A DNA stretch of 64,000 nt from Streptomyces sp. NBC_01381 (GCF_026340305.1 NZ_JAPEPI010000004.1:186001-250000); one strand, 5' to 3'. Numbered from the stretch's first letter, positions 49,508 through 57,564 are shown. Numbers and translations: made by a program. The notes: generated from the sequence alone by a model not told the origin.

Positions 49508-51123
49508 CCCTCCACCACCTCGAGTCGGTCCCGCCGGCCCATCAGGAGCCGGACGGCGATGAATTCCATGGGGGCGGCCGGAGCCACCTCCACCTGGCAG
49601 ATCAGCTGCCCGAGGGCCATGAGCTCCGGAGGGTTGAGCCCTTCGTCACACCTCACCCGGAAGGCCTCCGCCGGCCGTTCCCCGGCCAGGGCGCCCGCCT
49701 CGAACAGGCCGAGCAGAACCTCGGTGAGGCCCTGCACGAGCAGCAGCCGCAGACCGGGTGAGTCGGGCTCGAAGAGCAGCGGTTCGGCCACGGCGCGGGC
49801 CGCCCGCACCAACCGATGGACCAGCCTGCGGTGGGCGATGAACCAGCCGTCGCCCACACCCCCGGCCCGCAATTGCGGCACGGCGGTCCGGCCGCCCCAC
49901 ACGAGCGGACCCCGGCCGGCCGGGCAGCGAAGCAGATTGGCGCCCGACGCGTAGACAGCCGCTTCCTGCTCGGGGCGCAGTACATGGGCGAGGTCGACGA
50001 CGTCCTCGAGGGCGGCGTTGGCCGGGGTCGCGAACACGCCCCGCTCACGGTCAAGGCGTGCCGCTGTTCCGGCGACATGGCCGGAGGCAGGCACCGTACG
50101 CAGCGCCGACGGAGTGGCGGCCAGCGGATCGGGCACACGCAATGGTGGCCAGTGCACAGCGCAGGCCTGCAGTCCTGCTGTGTCGTGGCGTTGTCGCAGG
50201 GCGTCCATCCAGACGGTGGTCCGCAGCGTCGCCGCGGCGGGGTCGGAGACCCAGGTGCCCGTGAAGGGCGGGTCCAGCAGGGCCAGTCGGTCGAGCGCGG
50301 CCGCGCACTCCTCGACCAGCAGATCGGCCAGCTGGTCTCGGTGGCCCTCTCCGACCCCGGAGCGGTCCAGATCGGGCAGCGCGAGCAGAGCGGGTTCCGG
50401 CAACTCAGCCATGGCCCGTACGGCCTTGGTGTAGGCGTCGGCGAGGGTCCCGCTGTCATCTGGGCTGCCGGGGGCGGGAGTTCCTCCCGTGAGGGTGGCC
50501 GTGTGCGTTCCCGCGTGGGCCGCCCCTGACCGGTCGGCGGGTGCGGGGCCGTCGGGGAGCAGCCGGACGAGCCGGGAGAGCGCCGCCACGGCGTCGGGGA
50601 GTTCGGGGGCGCGCAGCCAGCCGAACGACTCGGGAGACTCACCGGGTGCGTCGATTCGCGCGAGTACCTGAGGGTGTCCTGCGCCTGCGCCTCCGGCCGG
50701 ACGGTGACGGACCGTCACCCGGGTTCCGTCGGCCCAGCCGCCCGGCGATGCGGCTGCGATGCGGCAGCCTGCCTCAGGGGCGAAGGGCGAGGGCGCCCCG
50801 GCCGGCCAGGCGGCCGCGGCGGAGGTCGGCCCCGCCGGCTCCGTCCGCAACACCCACAGCGCGCTGCCGCCGTTGGCGAAGAAGCCCCGGATCGCGTACG
50901 GCAGATCGAGCGCGCTGTCCAGGCCGCCGAAGACAGCCGTGTAGGCCGCCCAGTCCGTGACGCGCACAGGGGCGGCCAGCGGGCCGCGCCGGGTGCGCCC
51001 GGCGAAGCAGGCCACATCGGTGCGCAGGGGCTGTACCGGATCGGCCGCGGCGAGGGCCGTCGCGGTCAGTCCCGGCAGCGACGGTCCGGCGGGCAGGGGC
51101 GGTTGTGGAGCGGATGCGGGCAC
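49504..51123 (-). CDS. eCIS second sheath protein
   Basis: A 539-residue sheath paralogue. The N-terminal part (TDWAAYTAVFGGLDSALDLPYAIRGFFANGGSALWVLRT) and C-terminal part (GWFIAHRRLVHRLVRAARAVAEPLLFEPDSPGLRLLLVQGLTEVL ... QLICQVEVAPAAPMEFIAVRL) match tail-sheath proteins, with a divergent centre. The distal region is less like the main sheath, as for Pvc3/Pvc4 minor sheaths at the baseplate end. GTG 51123 follows GGAGACCGCC. A short gap of 13 bases separates it from the tube gene. Confidence 0.88.
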   Translation of the reverse strand: MPASAPQPPLPAGPSLPGLTATALAAADPVQPLRTDVACFAGRTRRGPLAAPVRVTDWAAYTAVFGGLDSALDLPYAIRGFFANGGSALWVLRTEPAGPTSAAAAWPAGAPSPFAPEAGCRIAAASPGGWADGTRVTVRHRPAGGAGAGHPQVLARIDAPGESPESFGWLRAPELPDAVAALSRLVRLLPDGPAPADRSGAAHAGTHTATLTGGTPAPGSPDDSGTLADAYTKAVRAMAELPEPALLALPDLDRSGVGEGHRDQLADLLVEECAAALDRLALLDPPFTGTWVSDPAAATLRTTVWMDALRQRHDTAGLQACAVHWPPLRVPDPLAATPSALRTVPASGHVAGTAARLDRERGVFATPANAALEDVVDLAHVLRPEQEAAVYASGANLLRCPAGRGPLVWGGRTAVPQLRAGGVGDGWFIAHRRLVHRLVRAARAVAEPLLFEPDSPGLRLLLVQGLTEVLLGLFEAGALAGERPAEAFRVRCDEGLNPPELMALGQLICQVEVAPAAPMEFIAVRLLMGRRDRLEVVEG

Positions 51124-51136
51124 GGCGGTCTCCGGG

Positions 51137-51595
51137 TCACACGTCGATCTGGAGTGCTTCGACGCAGAGTTCTAGGGTCTCCATCGCGATCTCGTTCTTG
51201 GTCGCGCCGAGTGAGGGGCCGGTGTACTTCACCGGCCAGGCGCGGTCGAAGTTCCAGCGCATGACTTCCTGGCGGTTCTCGTCGAGAAGCATGATCGACC
51301 CGGTGGCGCGCAGAGTCTGGCCGTTCATCGACAGCTTGACCCAGTTCCAGAAGTCCGGATGGCCGGTGATGCCGCGCTTCAGGACCAGGTTGGAGTGTTT
51401 CGTGAGGCCCGTCTGCTTGGTCACACGGTTGTTCTTGTCGCTGCCGTTGCGGTACTCGATCGGCTGGATGTCCACGGTGAGCCCGGAGACCTCGGTGAAG
51501 GACGCCTGCACGTCCTGGCCGTCGGGGGCGACCCCGGTGACCTGAACGAGGAAGTTGTAGACGCCGTACGGATCGTTGCGCGTGATGGGTGGCAC
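51137..51595 (-). CDS. eCIS main tube protein (gp19-like)
   Basis: A 152-residue inner-tube protein. DPYGVYNFLVQVTGVAPDGQDVQASFTEVSGL, KQTGLTKHSNLVLKRGITG and RATGSIMLLDENRQEVMRWNFDRAWPVKYTGPSLGATKNEIAMETLELCVE are the signature of T4-like gp19 tube proteins (Afp1/Pvc1). Such proteins stack as hexamers to make the needle. GTG 51595 follows GAGGGG. A 60-base gap with a short GC-rich hairpin separates it from the sheath gene, perhaps helping to set the sheath:tube ratio. Confidence 0.93.
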   Translation of the reverse strand: MPPITRNDPYGVYNFLVQVTGVAPDGQDVQASFTEVSGLTVDIQPIEYRNGSDKNNRVTKQTGLTKHSNLVLKRGITGHPDFWNWVKLSMNGQTLRATGSIMLLDENRQEVMRWNFDRAWPVKYTGPSLGATKNEIAMETLELCVEALQIDV

Positions 51596-51655
51596 AGCCG
51601 ACCCCTCTCTTCTGCGGCGGCTGCCGCGTTATCGGTGTCGCGGCGCGGGCGTTGT

Positions 51656-53497
51656 TCAGGTCGCGATCGATTCGCGGGTCGCTTGCTGGATCCGCACTAT
51701 CACGAACTCGGCCGGGAAGACGGGGGCGACCCCGACCTGGCAGATCAGACGGCCTTGCGCGAGGTCGTCCTCGGTCATCGTGGTGCGGTCGCAGATGACG
51801 TAGAAGGCCTCTTCCTCGGTGGCGCCGGGCAGCGCACCGGATCGCCAGACCCCGGCCAGGAAGCTGCTGATGCTCTGCCGGACCGAGGCCCACAGTTCCT
51901 CGGCGTTGGGCTCGAAGACGACCCACTGAAGGCCTTCGTCGAGTGACTCTTCGATGAAGAGGAAGAGCCGCCGGACGTTGACGTATCGCCATTGGGCTTC
52001 GGCGGGCGGTGCCAGGGTCCGTGCCCCCCATACCCGTTGGCCCAGATTGGGGAAGGCCCGAAGCACGTTGATCCCGACGGGATTCAGGGTGTCCTGCTCA
52101 CGCCGTGTGATGTCGGCGGCCAGGCCCGAGCCGGGGACGATGCCGCGCAGCACGATGTTGGCCGGGGCCTTGTGGACCCCTCGCTCCAGGTCCGTCTTGG
52201 CGTATACGCCGATCATGTGCCCCGACGGGGGCGCCTGTGCGATGCCGTCGCCCGCTGGATCTGGCACCTGGAGCCAGGGGTAGTACAGCGCTGCCCGGTC
52301 AGTGGACAGCGGTGCACGGAAGGTCCTGATGTCTTCGAGGTTGGCCGCGGGAGGGCCATCGAATACGGCGAACCGGTCGCCGAGCAGCTCGCAGTGGGTG
52401 GTGAGGCCTTCCAGGACCGTCTCGTCCCAGACACCGGGCACGGCGCAGATGGAGACCTCGTCGATGTCCTCGAGCGCCTGGATGCCCGTACGGTTCCCGC
52501 TGCCGCCGTCCACGCCGATGTAGGAGGCGGCTGTGAAGGTTCCTGTCCCGTCTGTGAGATTCAGGGTGGCGAGTGGCAGGTTCGGATCGGTCCTGGAGAC
52601 AAGCTTGCCCAGGAACGGCAGCGGGGCGGCGCCGATCGTGAGGGTGAGCAGCGCGTCCGGATTCGCGGCGACGGCTGTTTGGAGCTCCGCCAGGGTTGCG
52701 GTCGGCGGGTCGGGCTCCGAAGGGATCGTCAGGGTATGCGCCGGTACGCCGGTTGGTTTGTTGACGATCTCCAGCCGGAACCTCACCAGCCTGAGGGTGT
52801 CGCCCGCGATGGCCGCCGGCGCGGGCGGGCGGTCCAGGGTGAGCGAGAAACTGGTCGTCTTGGGAGGGCCCACGACCGTGTTCTCCGTGGGAGGGCCCAC
52901 GACCGTGTACAGACTGGGGTCGCGTGTGGTGTCGGTGGGGATGAGGAGGACGGTGTCTTTGTCTTTGATCGCGCCGGGACTGGCGAGCGTCACGGTGTTC
53001 GGAGGGCTGCCCGCGGGCGGTGCGACGACATTCAAGGCGGCACCCCGCGTGAGCTGCAGCAGGGCTTTCAGAGTGTTGCCGTGCTCACCCTTCTGCCGTG
53101 CCTGCGCGGTGAGGACCATAACGGCCGCCGCCGGCGGCACGGGATCCTCTTCAATAGTCGCGGAAGCAGCAGTGCTGTCGGCCGGGGGCATGACCCGCTT
53201 GACGTAGAGCAGTTGGCCGCCGTTGTCGAAGAAGCCCTTCACTGCCAGCGGCAGAAGCCACCAGCGTATTTTCTTCCCGTTGGCGGTGAGGACATCGGCG
53301 TCGCTCGGCCGGGGCAGGAAGCCGCCGAAGAGGCGATGGAAGTCCTGCAGACTGGTCACTAGCTTGGGCTTGCCCGAATCCGGGCCCCGAGCGGTCACCC
53401 CGACCATGCCGGCGGTGCTGGTGCCGACCCCGGTGATGGGCCTCGGACCGCTGGAGATTTCCTCGACAAAGACGCCTGGGCTGAGATATTGGGGCAT
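51656..53497 (-). CDS. eCIS main sheath protein
   Basis: A 613-residue contractile sheath protein. The N-terminus MPQYLSPGVFVEEISSGPRPITGVGTSTAGMVGV is diagnostic of phage tail sheath proteins, as is the C-terminus (RYVNVRRLFLFIEESLDEGLQWVVFEPNAEELWASVRQSISSFLAGVWRSGAL ... EDDLAQGRLICQVGVAPVFPAEFVIVRIQQ). The middle third is an insertion domain exposed on the particle surface and contains a tandem 9-residue duplication (VVGPPTENT then VVGPPKTT). It is preceded by GGAAG. Contraction of this layer drives the tube through the target envelope. Confidence 0.95.
   Translation of the reverse strand: MPQYLSPGVFVEEISSGPRPITGVGTSTAGMVGVTARGPDSGKPKLVTSLQDFHRLFGGFLPRPSDADVLTANGKKIRWWLLPLAVKGFFDNGGQLLYVKRVMPPADSTAASATIEEDPVPPAAAVMVLTAQARQKGEHGNTLKALLQLTRGAALNVVAPPAGSPPNTVTLASPGAIKDKDTVLLIPTDTTRDPSLYTVVGPPTENTVVGPPKTTSFSLTLDRPPAPAAIAGDTLRLVRFRLEIVNKPTGVPAHTLTIPSEPDPPTATLAELQTAVAANPDALLTLTIGAAPLPFLGKLVSRTDPNLPLATLNLTDGTGTFTAASYIGVDGGSGNRTGIQALEDIDEVSICAVPGVWDETVLEGLTTHCELLGDRFAVFDGPPAANLEDIRTFRAPLSTDRAALYYPWLQVPDPAGDGIAQAPPSGHMIGVYAKTDLERGVHKAPANIVLRGIVPGSGLAADITRREQDTLNPVGINVLRAFPNLGQRVWGARTLAPPAEAQWRYVNVRRLFLFIEESLDEGLQWVVFEPNAEELWASVRQSISSFLAGVWRSGALPGATEEEAFYVICDRTTMTEDDLAQGRLICQVGVAPVFPAEFVIVRIQQATRESIAT
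52861..52908. repeat. Tandem duplication within the sheath gene
   Basis: Two 21-bp copies (52861-52881 and 52888-52908, identical) repeat at a 27-base period, giving a repeated VVGPP element in the surface-exposed middle region of the sheath. The period is a multiple of three, so the frame is kept. Confidence 0.9.
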
Positions 53498-53511
53498 CGG
53501 GGCTTCCTCCG

Positions 53512-54243
53512 CTACGGGATCTCGATGAGCTGCTCGGTACCGCGGATGTCCTGCGCGGTCAGATGGACCGACGCCTCGGGGCCGCCGGCCTGGCCGGGAG
53601 CCGCGAGCGCCGTGACCGTGAACCACTCGGCCTCCGGTTCGGCCGGGTTCGCCGGGGGCAGCTGCGGCTTGCTGCCGACCAGCCGCAGCGGCAGCCGGAA
53701 GGTGCCGTCCCATGCCGTGGCCGCGTACTCCATCCAGTCGGCGACCCGCGGGACGTGGCCTGGGTCCGCGCGGGCCCGGCCGGAGACTGCAGCTCCCGCC
53801 ACGGCCGCGCCCGGGGCCCCGCCACGCCGCACTCGCCCGCGCAGCAGCCTGGTCCCGGGCGGGAACGGGTAGGCGGGCAACGGATACAGCCGTACGCGTG
53901 TCACCGGAGGCGCCGCGGACGCCGGGGCGTCGAACTCCACGCCGGCCGGGTGCTCGGCGGCCAGAAGATACGGCGAGATGAGCCGGATACGCAGACGCTG
54001 CACCGCGCCAGGAGCGGGAGCCGGATGCGCACTCGCCAGGGACGGCAGTACGACCACACCGCTCGGAGTGGTCACGACCGGAACATCGTCCTCAGCGGCC
54101 CATCGCCCGCCGGTCAGGAGCCGTTCGACCACGGCGGTGACCCGTAGAACGGGCGCGCGCCCGGTGAAGGCGTCCAGCGGGAGCAGACAGACCGGTCCCG
54201 CCGCGATCCGTACGGTGTCCACCGCCGGTCCACCGGCCCTCAT
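53512..54243 (-). CDS. eCIS accessory protein before sheath (243 aa)
   Basis: A 243-residue beta-rich protein of unknown family: VDTVRIAAGPVCLLPLDAFTGRAPVLRVTAVVERLL at the N-terminus, RVRLYPLPAYPFPPGTRLLRGRVRR in the middle and TVTALAAPGQAGGPEASVHLTAQDIRG near the end. ATG 54243 overlaps the stop of the DUF4255 gene (ATGA), and the sheath gene begins 15 bases after its stop. Position suggests a cap or sheath-associated role. The PPG-like beta pattern resembles carboxypeptidase-regulatory-type folds, but I cannot assign it firmly. Confidence 0.7.
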   Translation of the reverse strand: MRAGGPAVDTVRIAAGPVCLLPLDAFTGRAPVLRVTAVVERLLTGGRWAAEDDVPVVTTPSGVVVLPSLASAHPAPAPGAVQRLRIRLISPYLLAAEHPAGVEFDAPASAAPPVTRVRLYPLPAYPFPPGTRLLRGRVRRGGAPGAAVAGAAVSGRARADPGHVPRVADWMEYAATAWDGTFRLPLRLVGSKPQLPPANPAEPEAEWFTVTALAAPGQAGGPEASVHLTAQDIRGTEQLIEIP

Positions 54244-54866
54244 GGGCGTACTCCCGCGATCTGTCCGACGTCGACGGCACCGCCGGTGACGGCGGAGTCC
54301 GTGGTGATGTCCCGGGAGGCCAGATTGACCACCCTCACCTCGTAGTTGAGGGAGAGCCGGTACGGCTGCGCGATCGCCCACCACACCTTGGCCCGCTCGT
54401 CGAGGGACAGCGGGGCCAGGCGCAGCGTCAGCGGCTCCCCGGCGTCGGCCACACTGTTGCTCTGCGCGGCCGCCACGAGCTGTGGGGCCTGCAGGATGGC
54501 GTGGTCGTACAGCGCCCGCATCGCCGAGCCGAGTAACCGCTGTTGTGCGTCTGGGGTTTTGCCGGTTGGAATGACCAGATAGCGCAGCAACAGCGCCATG
54601 TCGGCCCTGCGGCGCTCCTGCAGGATCGCGCCGCTGACCGGATCCTCGACGACGGTGCGGCGCGGAGGCCGGTTGCGTGTGCTCGGATCCTCGGTGACCT
54701 CGTAGAGGAAGAGCTCGAGACCGAGCGTTCCACCGCCTCCGCCCTGCTGTTGCCCGACGAGTTCGACGAGACGCACCTGAGCCGTGGGATCGGACTCGTG
54801 CACCGCGGCGGTGAGCACCTGCAGCAGGATGTCGGACACATCGGCGATCACATCGGGACTGCCCAC
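54240..54866 (-). CDS. DUF4255 protein, eCIS cap/terminator (Pvc16 type)
   Basis: A 208-residue protein matching the DUF4255 family, whose members (Afp16/Pvc16) cap the tube and sheath and fix length. Motifs are DVSDILLQVLTAAVHES, LVELVGQQQGGGGGTLGLELFLYEVTEDPSTRNRP, LLLRYLVIPTG and LTLRLAPLSLDERAKVWWAIAQPYRLSLNYEVRVV. GTG 54866 with GGGGGTGA upstream is preferred; an in-frame start at 54899 has no ribosome-binding site. It is the first gene of the eCIS run. Codon 111 (54534-54536) is TTA, so the very first gene appears to need bldA tRNA. Confidence 0.9.
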   Translation of the reverse strand: MGSPDVIADVSDILLQVLTAAVHESDPTAQVRLVELVGQQQGGGGGTLGLELFLYEVTEDPSTRNRPPRRTVVEDPVSGAILQERRRADMALLLRYLVIPTGKTPDAQQRLLGSAMRALYDHAILQAPQLVAAAQSNSVADAGEPLTLRLAPLSLDERAKVWWAIAQPYRLSLNYEVRVVNLASRDITTDSAVTGGAVDVGQIAGVRP

Positions 54867-54960
54867 GGCGATCACCCCCTGATCGTGCGGCTGCGGCACG
54901 TATGCGTCCCGACAGCTGCGGGCCGGACCGGTCAGCTACCACCGAGGCTAGGCGTGGGGC

Positions 54961-54995
54961 GCATCCCGGTTCTTCCGGGAAATCCCTTGCATCCC
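54961..54995 (-). promoter_or_regulatory. Candidate regulatory region of the eCIS operon
   Basis: On the minus strand upstream of the first eCIS gene, GGGATGC occurs twice (54995-54989 and 54967-54961), 28 bases apart, and a perfect TCCCGG-N5-CCGGGA palindrome (54964-54980) lies between and over one copy. G-rich direct repeats of this kind recall the boxes bound by MalT-type LuxR regulators, so the LAL protein is a candidate binder. A promoter core was not identified. Confidence 0.4.
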
Positions 54996-55099
54996 CCTAG
55001 GCTTGGTGCCGCACGTGGGTGATCGGGTGGGCTGTGCGGCACCGGAATGCGGGCTGGTCGGACTGCGCTTGGAGCCCGGGACGGCAGGGGTTGAGTCAC

Positions 55100-55582
55100 A
55101 GAGCTACGGCCAGCTGCCGTACGGCTCGCCACGCTCGACGAGCGACGGCCAGCGGGGAAGGCGTCGCGTTCGTGGACGCCGACATCGCTCTGTAGACGGT
55201 GATTGCCGCCGCCCACAATCCTGTTACCCACCGACCTGTTGTCGCCGAGTTCACGCTCGCTCTGTGGCTGGCCCTGATCGACCTCCTGGATTTGGTTGAT
55301 GTGTGGTAGGCGGAGAACGACCACGATGGTGCCGCGCGTCGCTTGGTGGAGAGCGTCACGGTGGGGGACGTTGACGCGGCGGGGCGGGCGGTACTGCAGA
55401 AACTGGCGCTCATCCAGGGGGAGGCGAAGGAGGACAAGGTCTGGTACGGGCCTCGACTGACGCCGGTTCAGGTGCTGCTCCTGCCGCAACGGGCCAATCT
55501 TGGCAACGAGTTCAGTAATCACATCGGGCGTCAGTCCAGTGATCCGCTGGCTTCCAAGGAGCTCTTTGAGAGCGGCCGCTGA
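55100..55582 (+). pseudogene. Degenerate coding region, unidentified
   Basis: From about 55200, a plus-strand frame reads TVIAAAHNPVTHRPVVAEFTLALW and ALIDLLDLVDVW, then an in-frame TAG at about 55308. After it comes AENDHDGAARRLVESVTVGDVDAAGRAVLQKLALIQGEAKEDKVWYG, which continues to 55582. Upstream the reading is broken again by a stop near 55198. The composition is protein-like but I do not recognise the family. It looks like a decayed gene between the eCIS promoter and the IS110 remnant. Confidence 0.4.
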
Positions 55583-55918
55583 TCGGGTGCCGGCGCTGGC
55601 GGCAGATGCGGGCGAGGCCCCTGGGGTGTTCTGAGAGGTGCTTGACGTCTCAACTCTTCACCTGAGGGGTCCCGTTGGTTCCCTATCCTGCCTGTGGATG
55701 GAGAGTTGCTGTCCCAGGGCATGGTCTGGCCCGTATCCTGCCTGGCTCCTTCCGGGGATGCCCTGAGTGCGATCTGTCGGCTGTACGCGGGGCTGTGCAT
55801 CTGCCTCCGGGCGGGAGCCGTGTCCGTATAGGGGCCGTGCTTCGGCATCGTCACAGGTCTGACCGCTCTCTCGCCCGGTGTGCCGTCCGTCCGGTGCTGT
55901 GATGTGGGGAGACATGCA
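55583..55918 (+). other. 336-bp gene-free stretch, probable left part of an IS110-type element
   Basis: No gene is supported. It precedes the transposase remnant directly, as the long non-coding left end of IS110-family elements does. It contains an 11-bp direct repeat TATCCTGCCTG (55684-55694 and 55734-55744), 50 bases apart. In intact relatives this region encodes the bridge RNA; here the element is broken, so I only note the possibility. Confidence 0.4.
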
Positions 55919-56300
55919 GTGGTTTCCCTCTTGAGGGCGTCCGACCAGACCGAGATCGTCATCGGTGTGGACACGCACAAGGACTGCCATGTGGCCGTCG
56001 TCCTGAGCTTGCTCGGCGTGGTGCTGGGCGGCCGGTCCTTCCCGACCACGGCTGCCGGGACCTGCTGACCTGGGCCCAGGAACTGGGTCGCCTCACGAGG
56101 GTCGGGGTCGAGGGGCACCGGCTGCTATGGGGCGGGCCTCACCCGGACTCTGCGGGCAGCCGGCATGCAGGTCATTGAGGTCAACCGTCCCAACCGGGCG
56201 ATGCGCCGTCGGCGGGGCAAGAGCGATGCCGTGGACGCGGAGGCAGCCGCCTGAGCCGTGCTTGCCGGCACCGGAACGTCCTGGCCTCTGTCACGGCCGG
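55919..56300 (+). pseudogene. IS110-family transposase remnant (N-terminal DEDD part)
   Basis: The frame from GTG 55919 reads QTEIVIGVDTHKDCHVAVV, with the first catalytic aspartate of the DEDD (RuvC-like) transposase. A frameshift near 56060 moves to RDLLTWAQELGRLTRVGVEG. A second shift near 56113 moves to GTGCYGAGLTRTLRAAG, MQVIEVNRPNRAMRRRRG and KSDAVDAEAAA, with the conserved D-x-x-D motif, and an in-frame stop follows at 56251. The C-terminal serine-dependent domain is absent. It is clearly inactive and forms the right border of the eCIS-side DNA. Confidence 0.88.
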
Positions 56301-56577
56301 AGCGGTCACCGGAGCCGCGACTGGCGCCGGGACCGGTGCGGCACAGTGGGCGCACTCCCTGCTCAACGACCTGCAGCGCGCCTTGCCTTGACGAGCACAC
56401 TCCCAAGTGCCCGGCCTCCGCCTATCAGGCCTACTGTCGATCCGGCCCGCTGTTCAACTACCCACCGTCAGTAGGGCACCGTGTCGCACCAGGTTTCCGC
56501 CCAGGCTGCGGCGCCGTACTTGTTGGCCGTGCGCACTGTCACGCGCAGCCGCCACCGCGGCGCCCAAACGAAACCGC
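56301..56577. other. 277-bp stretch with nothing recognised
   Basis: Between the IS110 remnant and the end of the GlxA-type gene I see no coding frame with domain-like sequence, no clear hairpin and no repeat. It may be residual transposon DNA. Confidence 0.4.
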
Positions 56578-57564
56578 CTATCCGCCCACAGCCGCCGCCC
56601 CCGCCTGGAACGTCTTCCGGTACGCCTGCGGTGACACCCCGATGGCCGCCTGCAAGTGCTGCCGCAGCGACGTCCCGGTGGCGAAACCGACCTCTGCCGC
56701 GATCCGGTCGACCGCGAGATCGCTGGACTCCAGCAGATGGCGGGCCCGGTGCACCCGCTGCTGGATCAGCCACCGGCCGGGACTCGTGCCCGTCTCCTCC
56801 TGGAAGCGGCGCGCGAACGTGCGCGGGCTCATCCGGGCGTGCGTCGCCAACTCCCGCAGGGCCAGCGGCCGGTCGAGGTGTTCCATGGCCCAGGCGCGGG
56901 TCGCGGCGGTGCCGGTGACGCCCTCGTCCGGCACCGGCTGCTCGATGTACTGGGCCTGGCCGCCCTCCCGCCACGGCGGTACGACACAGTGCCGGGCGAC
57001 CCGGTTGGCGACCGCGCTGCCGTGGTCGGAGCGGACCATGTGCAGGCACACGTCGATGCCGGACGCGGCGCCCGCCGAGGTGAGCATGTCGCCGTCGTCG
57101 ACGAACAGCACGTCCGGATCCAGGTCGACCTGGGGGAACATCCGCCGGAAGAGATCCGCGAGCGACCAGTGCGTCGTCGCGGGCCGCCCGTCGAGCAGCC
57201 CGGCCGCGGCGAGCGTGAACGCCCCCGTGCAGATGGACACCAACCGCGTGCCCGGCCTGATCCGGGCGAGCGCCTCGCGCACCGGCTCCGACAGCTCGGC
57301 GGTGATGTGCCGCAGGTCGAAGGGCGGTACGACCACCGTGTCCGCGCTCTCCAGCGCCTCGGGGCCGTGCTCGACGGTGATGCTGAAGTCGGCATTGGTG
57401 GCCAGGGTGCGTTTGTCCGTCGCCGCGCAGGTCACCACCTCGTACGCCCCGGGGACCAGCGGGAAGACGCGGTTCGGGATGCCCAGCTCGAAGGGGTAGA
57501 CGCCGTCCAGAGCGAGGACGGCCACGCGGTGCGGGCGAGCGGCACGGAATTCCATTGAAGCCAT
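56578..57564 (-). CDS. GlxA family transcriptional regulator (DJ-1/PfpI + AraC HTH)
   Basis: A 328-residue regulator with an N-terminal class I glutamine amidotransferase-like (DJ-1/PfpI) domain (about 12-185; nucleophile-elbow cysteine in VSICTGAFTLAAAGLLDGR) and a C-terminal AraC HTH (about 220-318; LALRELATHARMSPRTFARRFQEETGTSPGRWLIQQR ... DRIAAEVGFATGTSLRQHLQ). Such proteins sense small molecules or redox state and usually activate nearby genes. It is divergent from the quinone oxidoreductase gene with an 18-bp palindrome between them, so this gene and itself are the likely targets. Confidence 0.92.
   Translation of the reverse strand: MASMEFRAARPHRVAVLALDGVYPFELGIPNRVFPLVPGAYEVVTCAATDKRTLATNADFSITVEHGPEALESADTVVVPPFDLRHITAELSEPVREALARIRPGTRLVSICTGAFTLAAAGLLDGRPATTHWSLADLFRRMFPQVDLDPDVLFVDDGDMLTSAGAASGIDVCLHMVRSDHGSAVANRVARHCVVPPWREGGQAQYIEQPVPDEGVTGTAATRAWAMEHLDRPLALRELATHARMSPRTFARRFQEETGTSPGRWLIQQRVHRARHLLESSDLAVDRIAAEVGFATGTSLRQHLQAAIGVSPQAYRKTFQAGAAAVGG

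Noticed and set aside
27738..54900. Prophage or type VI secretion system
   Set aside because: No capsid, portal, terminase, integrase or lysin for a phage; no TssJ/L/M membrane complex or ClpV-type ATPase for T6SS. The AAA+ protein and DUF4255 point to eCIS.
55583..55918. A functional bridge RNA
   Set aside because: The position is right for an IS110 left end, but the transposase is broken by two shifts and a stop, so I do not claim a functional RNA.
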